A stretch of 53,698 bases of DNA. Origin: Lachnospiraceae bacterium. GTDB lineage: Bacteria > Bacillota > Clostridia > Lachnospirales > Lachnospiraceae. The DNA lies in NCBI GenBank assembly GCA_022791635.1, contig JAAVZL010000019.1:1-53698 (forward strand), written 5' to 3'. The notes below the pieces were generated by a model. The model ran no database searches, was not told the DNA's origin, and saw nothing but the letters and a program-made list of their open reading frames with translations. The translations under genes were made by a program, and so were the position numbers. Positions 8,045-15,553 of the stretch are shown here, in pieces (position 1 is the first letter of the stretch; every line of letters begins with the position of its first letter).

Positions 8045-10237
8045 ATGTCATACACCATTGCGCTGGCAGGCAATCCAAACTGCGGCAAAACAACGTTATT
8101 CAACGATCTGACCGGTTCCAGGCAGCGGGTAGGAAACTGGCCGGGGGTAACTGTGGACAAGAAAGAAGGTACCTATCGAAAAGATAGAGAAATCAGTATT
8201 CTGGATCTTCCCGGCACCTATTCTCTGTCGCCCTATTCCGCAGAGGAGATTATTGCGAGAGATTACATTGTAAAGGAAAAGCCTCAGGCAGTCATTGATA
8301 TTGTGGACGGAACCAGTATGGAGCGAAATCTGTATCTGACCTTGCAGCTTCTGGAAACCGGCGTCCCCACAGTTATCGCCTTAAATATGATGGATGAGGT
8401 AGAGGCAAGAGGCGACAAGATTCAGGCGGAAAAGCTTTCCGAAATCCTTGGCGTTCCAGTGGTGCCGATCGTAGCCCGAAGCGGCAAGGGTATTCCGGAG
8501 CTGATGGCAAAGGCCGCGGAGGTAGCAAAGGAGGCAAAGAGCCCGAAAAAACTGTTGATTTTCGATGAAAAGCTTCAGGGAGCCGTAGACGAGATTGCAA
8601 AGGCTCTGGAGGCAGGCGGCGAGTCCGACTGTACCTGGAAGGCAGTCAAGCTTTTGGAAAATGATGAGAATGTTGCTTCCCAGGTATCCGATAATCTCAG
8701 AGATCAGGCGGGAAAAATCGCAGAGAAAGCTTATGGATCCAATACGGATTTGGAGGCTGCCGTGGCGGATCAGCGCTACCGGTATATTGCGAAGGTGGTA
8801 AAGGAGACGGTAAAGAAAGGTACCGTGGGCCATGTGGAAACCAAATCCGATAAGCTGGACAAAATCCTCACCAATCGGATTCTGGCTTTGCCGGTGTTTG
8901 CGGTAATCATGTATTTGCTGTTTGCCTGCACCAACAGCGAAAATTTTCTGTTCTTGGGAATCCCAAGTCCCGGTATCTGGCTTGCAGGCGTGGTGGAGTC
9001 TTTGTGGGGCGGACTGACCGGACTCCTAGAGGGATTGCTTGGCAATGCTTCTCCCTGGGTTTATTCTCTGGTGATTGACGGCATTATGGCGGGACTTGGG
9101 GCGATCCTTGGCTTTATTCCCCTGGTGCTGGTGCTTTATCTTTTGATTTCCTTTCTGGAGGATTGCGGATACATGGCAAGAATCGCCTTTGTGCTGGATC
9201 GGATTTTCCGCCGCTTTGGCTTGTCCGGGCGTTCCTTTATTCCGCTGCTTCAGGGATTTGGATGCAGCGTTCCCGCGGTTATGGCCACCCGTACCCTGGA
9301 ATCGGAGAAAGATCGCAAGATTACCACGATTCTGGCAGGTTTTATGCCCTGCGGCGCAAAGCTTCCCATTTTTGCTTTGTTTGTGTCTACCCTGTTTGCG
9401 GACAGCAATCAGACGCTAGTGACCTACTCCGTGTATATTTTCAGTATTGTGATGGCGATTCTTGTGTCCCTGCTGTTAAATCAATTTGTCTATAAGGACG
9501 GAGCCTCCAATTTTATTATGGAGCTTCCCCAGTATCGCGTGCCCACCTTAAAAAGTGTGCTGATTCATGGCTGGGAGAAGGTGAAGGGCTTTGCTGTGAA
9601 GGCCGGAACGGTGATTTTTGTATCTACGGTTCTCATTTGGTTCCTGTCCGGATTTAACCTGGATTCCTTTAATGGAAGGAATGCGGCCGAGAATGAAGAC
9701 GGCAGCATTATGTGCGAGATGAATGATAGCTTTATGGCCTCCATCGGAAATGTGATTGCGCCTGTTTTCAAGCCTCTGGGTTTTGGGGAGTGGCGTCCGG
9801 CCGTTGGTGTGGTAACGGGATGGATTGCCAAGGAAAATGTGGTGGTTACCTTTGCACAGCTCTATGACGAGGATGTAAGTGAGGAATATTTGGCGGAATT
9901 CTTTTCCCAGTATGACGCTGAGGAGCTGGAGGAGCTTGGGTTTGAGGGCGGTACTTACGATCCGGAGGCAGCAGGGGATATTTACTCGGAAGGGGTTCTT
10001 TTTGAGGGAGGAGATGAAAATGCGCTTCCTACCATGAAGGACGATATCAAAACTAAGGCGGCGGCCTATGCTTACATGGTGTTTAATCTGTTGTGCATGC
10101 CCTGCTTTGCGGCCGTGGGAGCTATGAAGCGGGAGCTTAAGACCTGGAAGGAGACCGGAAAGGCTGTGGCTGTACAGATGGGAACGGCTTATATTGCGGC
10201 GTTTTTGGTAAATGCTGTAGGCGGATTGTTTTTGTGA
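8045..10237 (+). CDS. feoB: Ferrous iron transport protein B
   Basis: The main Fe(II) transporter, 730 residues. The N-terminal G-protein domain shows G1 GNPNCGKTT (9-17), G2 around NWPGVTVDKKEG, G3 DLPGTYS and G4 NMMD. The C-terminal half holds the membrane Gate/core regions with GYMARIAF, GCSVPAVMATRTLE and MPCGAKLP motifs. An acidic insert (about residues 605-670, DEDVSEEYLAEFF...) lies between late membrane spans and is common in clostridial FeoB. GGAGG precedes the ATG. GTP-driven ferrous iron import is well established for the family. Confidence 0.97.
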   Translation: MSYTIALAGNPNCGKTTLFNDLTGSRQRVGNWPGVTVDKKEGTYRKDREISILDLPGTYSLSPYSAEEIIARDYIVKEKPQAVIDIVDGTSMERNLYLTLQLLETGVPTVIALNMMDEVEARGDKIQAEKLSEILGVPVVPIVARSGKGIPELMAKAAEVAKEAKSPKKLLIFDEKLQGAVDEIAKALEAGGESDCTWKAVKLLENDENVASQVSDNLRDQAGKIAEKAYGSNTDLEAAVADQRYRYIAKVVKETVKKGTVGHVETKSDKLDKILTNRILALPVFAVIMYLLFACTNSENFLFLGIPSPGIWLAGVVESLWGGLTGLLEGLLGNASPWVYSLVIDGIMAGLGAILGFIPLVLVLYLLISFLEDCGYMARIAFVLDRIFRRFGLSGRSFIPLLQGFGCSVPAVMATRTLESEKDRKITTILAGFMPCGAKLPIFALFVSTLFADSNQTLVTYSVYIFSIVMAILVSLLLNQFVYKDGASNFIMELPQYRVPTLKSVLIHGWEKVKGFAVKAGTVIFVSTVLIWFLSGFNLDSFNGRNAAENEDGSIMCEMNDSFMASIGNVIAPVFKPLGFGEWRPAVGVVTGWIAKENVVVTFAQLYDEDVSEEYLAEFFSQYDAEELEELGFEGGTYDPEAAGDIYSEGVLFEGGDENALPTMKDDIKTKAAAYAYMVFNLLCMPCFAAVGAMKRELKTWKETGKAVAVQMGTAYIAAFLVNAVGGLFL

Positions 10238-10278
10238 AAAGAATGTGTTAAGCTGAGAATGTGAAAGGAGGCTTTGAG

Positions 10279-10440
10279 ATGGCAGATGTGATTGTGCTTG
10301 TGATCATAGGTGTTTGTTTGGCCTGCAGTGTCGGGTATTCCATACGGAATAAGAAACGGGGAGGGTCCTCCTGCGGGTGTGGATGCTCTGGGTGTGGGGG
10401 TGCCTCCTGTTGTGGGAAAGAAAAGAACGGCCCGGTTTGA
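10279..10440 (+). CDS. FeoB-associated Cys-rich membrane protein
   Basis: A 53-residue protein. It begins with one membrane span (VIVLVIIGVCLACSVGYSI), continues with a basic RNKKRGG stretch, and ends in a Cys/Gly-rich tail (SCGCGCSGCGGASCCG) with seven cysteines. AAAGGAGG precedes the ATG and feoB ends 41 bases upstream. This pattern matches the FeoB-associated Cys-rich family, thought to act like FeoC in some Firmicutes. Metal or Fe-S binding by the tail is inferred. Confidence 0.88.
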   Translation: MADVIVLVIIGVCLACSVGYSIRNKKRGGSSCGCGCSGCGGASCCGKEKNGPV

Positions 10441-10453
10441 GGTTTGTGCTGGG

Positions 10454-10618
10454 GATGTGACAGAATAAGCCCGCAGACTTTTCCATATCCGTGTTCGGAC
10501 GGTTCTCGTACACCGGTCTGCTCTTGTCGGACAGTATAGTCCGCCAATATCAGACAGGCGTACGCGAACAGCCGGACACTGGATATTGGAAAAGTCTGCG
10601 GGCTTATTCTGTCACATC
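10454..10618 (-). repeat. P1 palindromic element, copy A
   Basis: A 165-base palindrome. The outer arms 10454-10484 and 10588-10618 are perfectly complementary over 31 bases. Inside lies the P1 core, shared with copies B and C when read on the minus strand (GTGTCCGGCTGTTCGCGTAC followed later by GTACGAGAACCGTCCGAACA). An apical stem CGGAC/GTCCG closes on a 6-base loop. The minus orientation is assigned from the order of the asymmetric core halves. Not recognised as any known RNA or IS. It fills most of the 330-base gap before the next gene; the rest of the gap shows nothing else I can support. Confidence 0.9.
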
Positions 10619-10769
10619 TCCTTTGGAGGTTTTGGTGGAAAATTCTGGAGTTTTTTGAACGGGTTTTGTTTGATGTGGGTTTAGAGATAGTTTCCAGATT
10701 TCTATGGTATCATCCTGACAGAATAAGAAGCAGCGTGACGAAAGGGCTGCGAAGTCAGGAGGAAGGAAT

Positions 10770-11234
10770 ATGAGAAACAGGAAAAATGTCAACAGGAGGA
10801 GAGCGGCTTTGCTGCTCTGTGTGTGCGGGATGCTGTGTCTGGCTGTGGCGGGATGCAAAGGGAAATCGTCCTGGTCTACGCTGGATCCGGATACGGCTAA
10901 GGCTATTGATGCGGATTTCAGGGGGAAGGTTTGGAAGCTCCAGGATGGCGATTTGTATGTGGTGAAATGTAAGGTGAAGGTTCAGGAGGACGGTTCTTTA
11001 GAGAGCAGCAGTCCTTCGTCTAAGGCAAGGCTTAAGGATTCGGATCTGATACCGGTTATTTATACGGAGGATACGAAATTTTATGTGAGAACCGTTTCCG
11101 GCGACGGAGGGGAGAGTGAGGATACGGAAGGGGGTCCTGAGGATCTGGAGCTTTACATGACCTTGGATATGAAGGGTGATTTTGGAAGCGACGGTTTTCA
11201 CCCCTCGGAAATCCGTATGCTGCGTTTTTCCTGA
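10770..11234 (+). CDS. Lipoprotein of unknown function
   Basis: A secreted lipoprotein of 154 residues. A basic N-region (RNRKNVNRRR), a hydrophobic core and the lipobox LAVAGC (Cys at 29) are clear. The mature part is acidic and mostly beta-like, with TDTAKAIDADFRGKVW-type segments; no domain recognised. AGGAGGAAGGA precedes the ATG. The 3' part is notably G-rich on the coding strand (27 G, 8 C in 11101-11160). It lies between P1 copy A and a D,D-carboxypeptidase gene. Confidence 0.75.
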   Translation: MRNRKNVNRRRAALLLCVCGMLCLAVAGCKGKSSWSTLDPDTAKAIDADFRGKVWKLQDGDLYVVKCKVKVQEDGSLESSSPSSKARLKDSDLIPVIYTEDTKFYVRTVSGDGGESEDTEGGPEDLELYMTLDMKGDFGSDGFHPSEIRMLRFS

Positions 11235-11307
11235 GAGGGAATCATAGTTATAAATCTTATCTTTGGAGAATACAATAAAAGGAAATCAGGTACAGGTTGG
11301 TTCGGCC

Positions 11308-12540
11308 GTGAAAAAATTATATTCGATTCTGCTTTTCCTTGGATTCCTTTTCTGCCTTTCTTTTAAGGCCTATGGGCAGGAAACAGAACAGCCGGAGGGA
11401 CAAACAGAGCTTCCTTCGGAGCTAAGACAGCTATACGCCCAGTCGGCGGTATTGATGGACGCCGACTCCGGGCGTGTTTTGTTTGAAAAAAACGGTTATG
11501 AGCAAAGGCCTATGGCAAGCACCACCAAAATCATGACCTTAATCGTCACCCTGGAAAATGCCAACCTGGATGAGATTGTCACCGTATCCCAGTATGCTGC
11601 CGGTATGCCGGACGTTCAGCTTGGAATCCGTGCGGGAGAGCAGTATCGCTTGGGGGACCTTCTCTACTCTTTGATGCTGGAATCTCACAATGACTCTGCC
11701 GTAGCCATTGCAGAGCACGTAGGCGGCTCTGTGGAGGGCTTTGCCGAAATGATGAATGCCAAGGCCAGAGACATCGGCTGCTTTCATACCTATTACATCA
11801 CGCCAAACGGCCTGGATGCCACGGACGAGGGCGGAATTCATTCTACCACTGCGGAGGATCTGGCCCGGACCATGCGCTACTGCATCATGCAGTCTCCCAA
11901 GCGGGAGGAATTTCTTACCATCACCCGCGCCTCCTCCTACAGCTTCGGGGATACTGAGGGCTTAAGGAGCTTTACCGTTGGTAACAAGAACGCCTTTTTA
12001 ACGATGATGGAGGGAGCCCTCTCCGGCAAAACCGGCTTTACCAACAACGCCGGCTACTGCTATGTGGGAGCTCTCAGGCGGGAGGAGAGGACCTTTATCG
12101 TGGCTCTTTTAGCCTGCGGCTGGCCCAATAACCGCAGCTACAAATGGAGCGACACCAGAAAGCTGATGAGCTATGGCCTGGAGCACTATACCTACCGGGA
12201 GATCTGGGAGGAGCCGGCCCTTAGCACGCTTCCTGTAAGGGGAGGAATCCCAAAAAGCGGCAGCCTGGATGATGTGGCTTACACCCGCACAGAGCTTGCC
12301 GCCGGAGCCACGGCAGGGCATTTGAGTCTGCTTTTGTCTCAGGAAGAGCAGGTTACGGTGGAGGCAAATCTTCCGGACAGTCTTACGGCTCCCGTAGAGC
12401 CCGGAACCATTATAGGAAGCGTCCGCTATTACTTAGACGGGGAAATTGTACAGATTTATCCCATTACGGCAGTGGATCGGGTGGAGCCGGTAGCCCTCCC
12501 CTGGTGCGTGAAGCGCATAGCGGGAAAGTATTTTCTGTAA
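11308..12540 (+). CDS. D-alanyl-D-alanine carboxypeptidase, DacF-like (peptidase S11)
   Basis: A penicillin-binding protein of class S11, 410 residues. A signal peptide (KKLYSILLFLGFLFCLSFKAYG) leads to the catalytic motifs: SxxK as STTK (Ser71, Lys74), SxN as SHNDS, and KTG in SGKTGFT. The C-terminal domain (about 275-385) matches the PBP5-like tail and ends in an amphipathic helix suited to membrane association. I favour the GTG at 11308, which opens a normal signal peptide; a TTG at 11263 would add 15 polar residues. It trims the terminal D-Ala of peptidoglycan stem peptides outside the membrane. Confidence 0.92.
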   Translation: MKKLYSILLFLGFLFCLSFKAYGQETEQPEGQTELPSELRQLYAQSAVLMDADSGRVLFEKNGYEQRPMASTTKIMTLIVTLENANLDEIVTVSQYAAGMPDVQLGIRAGEQYRLGDLLYSLMLESHNDSAVAIAEHVGGSVEGFAEMMNAKARDIGCFHTYYITPNGLDATDEGGIHSTTAEDLARTMRYCIMQSPKREEFLTITRASSYSFGDTEGLRSFTVGNKNAFLTMMEGALSGKTGFTNNAGYCYVGALRREERTFIVALLACGWPNNRSYKWSDTRKLMSYGLEHYTYREIWEEPALSTLPVRGGIPKSGSLDDVAYTRTELAAGATAGHLSLLLSQEEQVTVEANLPDSLTAPVEPGTIIGSVRYYLDGEIVQIYPITAVDRVEPVALPWCVKRIAGKYFL

Positions 12541-12546
12541 AACCCA

Positions 12547-12575
12547 TTGACTTCTTTAAAAAATTGCACTATAAT
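12547..12575 (+). promoter_or_regulatory. Promoter of the metQNI leader
   Basis: TTGACT (12547-12552), a 17-base spacer and TATAAT (12570-12575). Transcription would begin near 12582, giving a leader of about 275 bases before metQ that contains a short Met/Cys-rich gene and a terminator. Confidence 0.88.
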
Positions 12576-12612
12576 CAAAACCAGTTTAGGATTACTGGAA
12601 AAGGAGAGCGCC

Positions 12613-12714
12613 ATGAGAGAGACCAGCATTCGTACCATGTGTTCCATGGAGATGTACATGTGCCCCATGTGCATGCTTTGTGCTGCTGATTTCCAACGTG
12701 CTTTCTGTCTGTAA
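12613..12714 (+). CDS. Met/Cys-rich leader peptide of the methionine transporter operon
   Basis: A 33-residue reading frame with a good ribosome site (AAGGAGAG at 12601-12608, ATG at 12613). It contains seven Met and five Cys; residues 9-23 alone (MCSMEMYMCPMCMLC) hold six Met and four Cys. It lies between a strong promoter and a Rho-independent terminator directly upstream of metQ. This is the layout of an amino-acid attenuator: slow translation of Met (and perhaps Cys) codons would shift RNA folding away from the terminator. TTTCCAAC within the frame (12690-12697) can pair with GTTGGAGG (12773-12780), which enters the terminator loop. A metal-binding peptide is an alternative. Function is inference. 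Confidence 0.7.
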   Translation: MRETSIRTMCSMEMYMCPMCMLCAADFQRAFCL

Positions 12715-12762
12715 AGGAGCGGACCGGTTCCATAAGAGGCCGCACTCAAGCTTGATTGAGAA

Positions 12763-12791
12763 GGGAAGCTTTGTTGGAGGCTTCCCTTTTT
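12763..12791 (+). terminator. Attenuator-like terminator upstream of metQ
   Basis: GGGAAGC (12763-12769) pairs with GCTTCCC (12780-12786) around a 10-base loop and is followed by TTTTT. An upstream hairpin CTCAA-GCTTGA-TTGAG (12745-12760) abuts it. The position between leader peptide and metQ fits conditional termination. Confidence 0.88.
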
Positions 12792-12793
12792 CT

Positions 12794-12813
12794 TATGCAC
12801 GGGCTCCGCATAT
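12794..12813 (+). repeat. Post-terminator repeat, copy 2
   Basis: TATGCACGGGCTCCGCATAT differs from copy 1 by few changes and again lies right after a terminator T tract. Here it is inside the metQ leader. Confidence 0.65.
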
Positions 12814-12857
12814 AGAGGCCTGATTCTAAAACTAAAACTCAAAAAGGAGAATACATT

Positions 12858-13709
12858 ATGAAAAAGCATGTAAAGACACTCGTCACCTTAGCCGCAGTGT
12901 TGACCTTTGCACTCTCTGTGTCAGCCTGCAAGAAAAGCGGAGGCTTAACCATTGCAGTGCCCAACGACACTACCAATGAGGCAAGAGCGCTTTTGCTTTT
13001 GCAGGAACAGGGCTATATCACGCTGAAGGACGGCGCCGGTATCACTGCAACCATTCAGGATATAGAGGACAACCCTTACAACATTACCTTTAAGGAGGTA
13101 GAGGCGGCTCAGCTTCCCAATGTGCTGCAGGATGTGGACTACGCAGTGATCAATTCCAACTATGCCATTGAGGCGGATTTGAATCCTATGTCGGATGCTT
13201 TGGCTATTGAAGGCTCTTCTTCCGCTTACAGCAATATTCTGGCGGTCAAGGAGGGAAATGAGACCTCGGATGCCATCAAAGCTCTGGTAGCTGCTCTGGA
13301 GAGCCAGAAGGTGGCAGATTTTATTACGGAAAAATATGAGGGCGCCGTGGTCAGCACTGTAGATGCGCCTACGGACGGCTTTGACGCTTCTTTGGATTAC
13401 GCCGCTTTGGCCGGAACCACCATTTCCGTGGCGGCTTCCCCCACGCCCCATGCGGAGATTTTGAAGGTGGCGCAGGAGATTCTGGCGGAGAAGGATATTA
13501 CACTCAATATTATTGAGTATACGGATTATGTGCAGCCCAACAATGTGGTAGAGAGCGGTGAGGTGGATGCCAACTACTTCCAGCACACCCCCTATCTGGA
13601 TGATTTTAATGCGGAAAACGGAACCCATCTGGTATCTGCTTCTGTCGTTCATGTAGAGCCTATCGGTCTTTACGGCGGAAAGCAGACCAGCCTGGATGCC
13701 ATTAAATAA
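12858..13709 (+). CDS. metQ: Methionine ABC transporter, substrate-binding lipoprotein
   Basis: A NlpA/MetQ-family lipoprotein of 283 residues. The signal peptide ends in the lipobox LSVSAC (Cys at 24). Typical segments include DYAVINSNYAIEADLNP, KVADFITEKYEGAVV and the second lobe VQPNNVVESGEVDANYFQHTPYLDDFN. AAAAAGGAG precedes the ATG. The binding protein is encoded first, then ATPase and permease. The middle part (about residues 120-185) holds the end of one NlpA-like stretch followed by another start (SVAASPTPHAEIL), an order unlike the classic protein, where this motif is near the N terminus. This suggests circular permutation or domain rearrangement. Confidence 0.87.
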   Translation: MKKHVKTLVTLAAVLTFALSVSACKKSGGLTIAVPNDTTNEARALLLLQEQGYITLKDGAGITATIQDIEDNPYNITFKEVEAAQLPNVLQDVDYAVINSNYAIEADLNPMSDALAIEGSSSAYSNILAVKEGNETSDAIKALVAALESQKVADFITEKYEGAVVSTVDAPTDGFDASLDYAALAGTTISVAASPTPHAEILKVAQEILAEKDITLNIIEYTDYVQPNNVVESGEVDANYFQHTPYLDDFNAENGTHLVSASVVHVEPIGLYGGKQTSLDAIK

Positions 13710-13772
13710 ATACATAAGAAGGGGAAGATGCCGGTAAATTTTTGCCGGCTATTTCCCTTGTCCGGAGGTTTT

Positions 13773-14783
13773 ATGATTGAGATAAAAAATCTTTCCAAAG
13801 AATTTGAGACAGCAGACGGAAAAGTGGAGGCTTTAAAGCATGTGAATCTGACCATAAAGGATGGGGATATCTACGGCATCATCGGTATGAGCGGTGCGGG
13901 AAAGAGTACCCTGGTCCGCTGCATCAATATGCTGGAGCGTCCCACGGAGGGAACGGTGGTCATTGACGGCTGCGATATGGGCAGTCTTTCCAAGGAGGAG
14001 CTTCGAAGGGTGCGTCGGGAGGTGACTATGATCTTTCAGGGTTTTAACCTTCTGATGCAGCGCACCTGTCTTAAAAATATCTGCTTTCCTCTGGAGCTTG
14101 CCGGGGTAGACAAGGCAGAGGCCAAAAAGCGCGCCCTGGAGCTTTTGGAGATCGTAGGCTTACCGGACAAGGCGAATGCTTACCCGGCTCAGCTTTCCGG
14201 CGGGCAGCAGCAGCGGATTGCCATTGCCCGTGCTTTGGCTACGGAGCCCAAGGTGCTGCTCTGTGACGAGGCTACCAGTGCTCTCGATCCCAAGACTACC
14301 CATTCCATTCTGGAGTTGATCCGGGATATCAATGCCCGGCTTGGCATTACGGTGATTATCATTACCCATCAGATGAGCGTGGTGGAGGAGATCTGCAGCC
14401 ATGTTGCCATTCTCGATGACGGGAAAGTCGTGGAGGAGGGGGCTGTGAGTACTGTATTCTCCAGTCCCAAATCGGCGGCAGCCAGGCGTCTGGTATTTCC
14501 GGACGGGGCGGATGAGATTATGACGGAGACGCCGGGAGAACGGCGGATCCGGGTGGTGTTCAGCGGGGCTCTTGCGGCTAAGACGCCGCTGATTGCCCGG
14601 ATGGCTATGGAGGAGCAGGTAGTGGCGAGTATTTTGGGAGCTTCTACCAGGAGTATTGGGGATAAGGCCTATGGAAATATGCTTCTTGGGATTACGGGGG
14701 GCGATGAGATGGTGCAGAGAGCTATGGAGTATTTGAGCGGTATTGAGGATGTGCTGGTGGAGGAGGTGACAGATCGTGCTTGA
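13773..14783 (+). CDS. metN: Methionine ABC transporter, ATP-binding protein
   Basis: An ABC ATPase of 336 residues. Walker A GMSGAGKST (38-46), Q-loop FQGFNL, signature LSGGQQQR, Walker B VLLCDEATSALD and H-loop IITHQMS are all present. The C-terminal 90 residues match the NIL methionine-sensing domain. I use the ATG at 13773, with CCGGAGG 5 bases upstream. A small GCCGG/CCGGC hairpin (13730-13749) lies between metQ and metN and may protect the metQ message. Its 3' end overlaps metI by 8 bases. Confidence 0.95.
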   Translation: MIEIKNLSKEFETADGKVEALKHVNLTIKDGDIYGIIGMSGAGKSTLVRCINMLERPTEGTVVIDGCDMGSLSKEELRRVRREVTMIFQGFNLLMQRTCLKNICFPLELAGVDKAEAKKRALELLEIVGLPDKANAYPAQLSGGQQQRIAIARALATEPKVLLCDEATSALDPKTTHSILELIRDINARLGITVIIITHQMSVVEEICSHVAILDDGKVVEEGAVSTVFSSPKSAAARRLVFPDGADEIMTETPGERRIRVVFSGALAAKTPLIARMAMEEQVVASILGASTRSIGDKAYGNMLLGITGGDEMVQRAMEYLSGIEDVLVEEVTDRA

Positions 14784-15477
14784 GAAGCTGTTTTCGGCGG
14801 AGGTTTTGGAGGAGACGCTGTGGATTTTGCAAAATGAAATCCCTTTGGCGGTGTGGGAGACGATCTATGTGACCGTATTGGCTACGGCCTTTGCCATTTT
14901 GCTGGGGCTGCCTTTGGGCGTGCTCTTGGTGGTGGGGGAGAAGGAGGGAGTGCTGCCTCTTCCCAAGGGTGTGATGCATGTGCTGAATATTTTTATCAAT
15001 TTGCTGCGGTCTGTGCCGTTTTTGATTTTGATGATTATGGTGTTTCCGGTTACGAGGCTGATTGTGGGAACGGCTGTGGGGACTACGGCTTCGATTGTGC
15101 CTTTGGTGATTGCGGCTTTTCCTTTTGTGGCGCGGCTGGTGGAGAGCAGCCTTCGGGAGGTGAATCCCAATATTATTGAGATGGCTCAGAGTATGGGGGC
15201 TTCTCCCTTTCAGATTATTGTGAAGGTATTGATTCCGGAGAGTGTGCCTTCTTTGATGTCGAATTTTACGATTGCGATTACGACGATCTTGGGGTACTCG
15301 GCTATGAGTGGGATCATTGGCGGCGGAGGGCTTGGGAAGATTGCCATTAATTATGGGTATTATCGGTATAAGTATTTGGTGATGCTGATTGCGGTGATTT
15401 TGCTGATTATATTGGTGCAGATTTTCCAGAGTGTGGGGACGCGGATTTCGGTGAGGTCGGATAAGCGGTTGAAGTAA
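14776..15477 (+). CDS. metI: Methionine ABC transporter, permease
   Basis: An inner membrane permease of 233 residues with about five to six hydrophobic spans and the EAA-loop segment RLVESSLREVNPNIIEMAQSMGASPFQIIVKVLIPESVPSL. It begins with GTG at 14776 inside metN, with GGAGGTG upstream. The coding strand is strongly depleted of C (5 C against 18 G in 15361-15420), unlike metQ. Confidence 0.95.
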   Translation: MLEKLFSAEVLEETLWILQNEIPLAVWETIYVTVLATAFAILLGLPLGVLLVVGEKEGVLPLPKGVMHVLNIFINLLRSVPFLILMIMVFPVTRLIVGTAVGTTASIVPLVIAAFPFVARLVESSLREVNPNIIEMAQSMGASPFQIIVKVLIPESVPSLMSNFTIAITTILGYSAMSGIIGGGGLGKIAINYGYYRYKYLVMLIAVILLIILVQIFQSVGTRISVRSDKRLK

Positions 15478-15482
15478 CATTG

Positions 15483-15493
15483 TGAGGGGACGG
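15483..15493 (+). repeat. Short repeat TGAGGGGACGG, copy 1
   Basis: An 11-mer starting 6 bases after the metI stop. An identical 11-mer lies 5 bases after the germination gene stop (40732-40742). Both are in strongly G/T-skewed surroundings. Confidence 0.45.
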
Positions 15494-15553
15494 ACGGGGA
15501 TGCTGGTTGTGAATGGAATGCTGGATGCAATTGGATGAAAAGAAGATGACGGT

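Noticed and set aside
12576..12860. SAM riboswitch or T-box in the metQ leader
   Set aside because: I find no T-box sequence (AGGGTGGNACCGCG type) and no recognisable S-box core; the leader is instead occupied by a short frame and one terminator.
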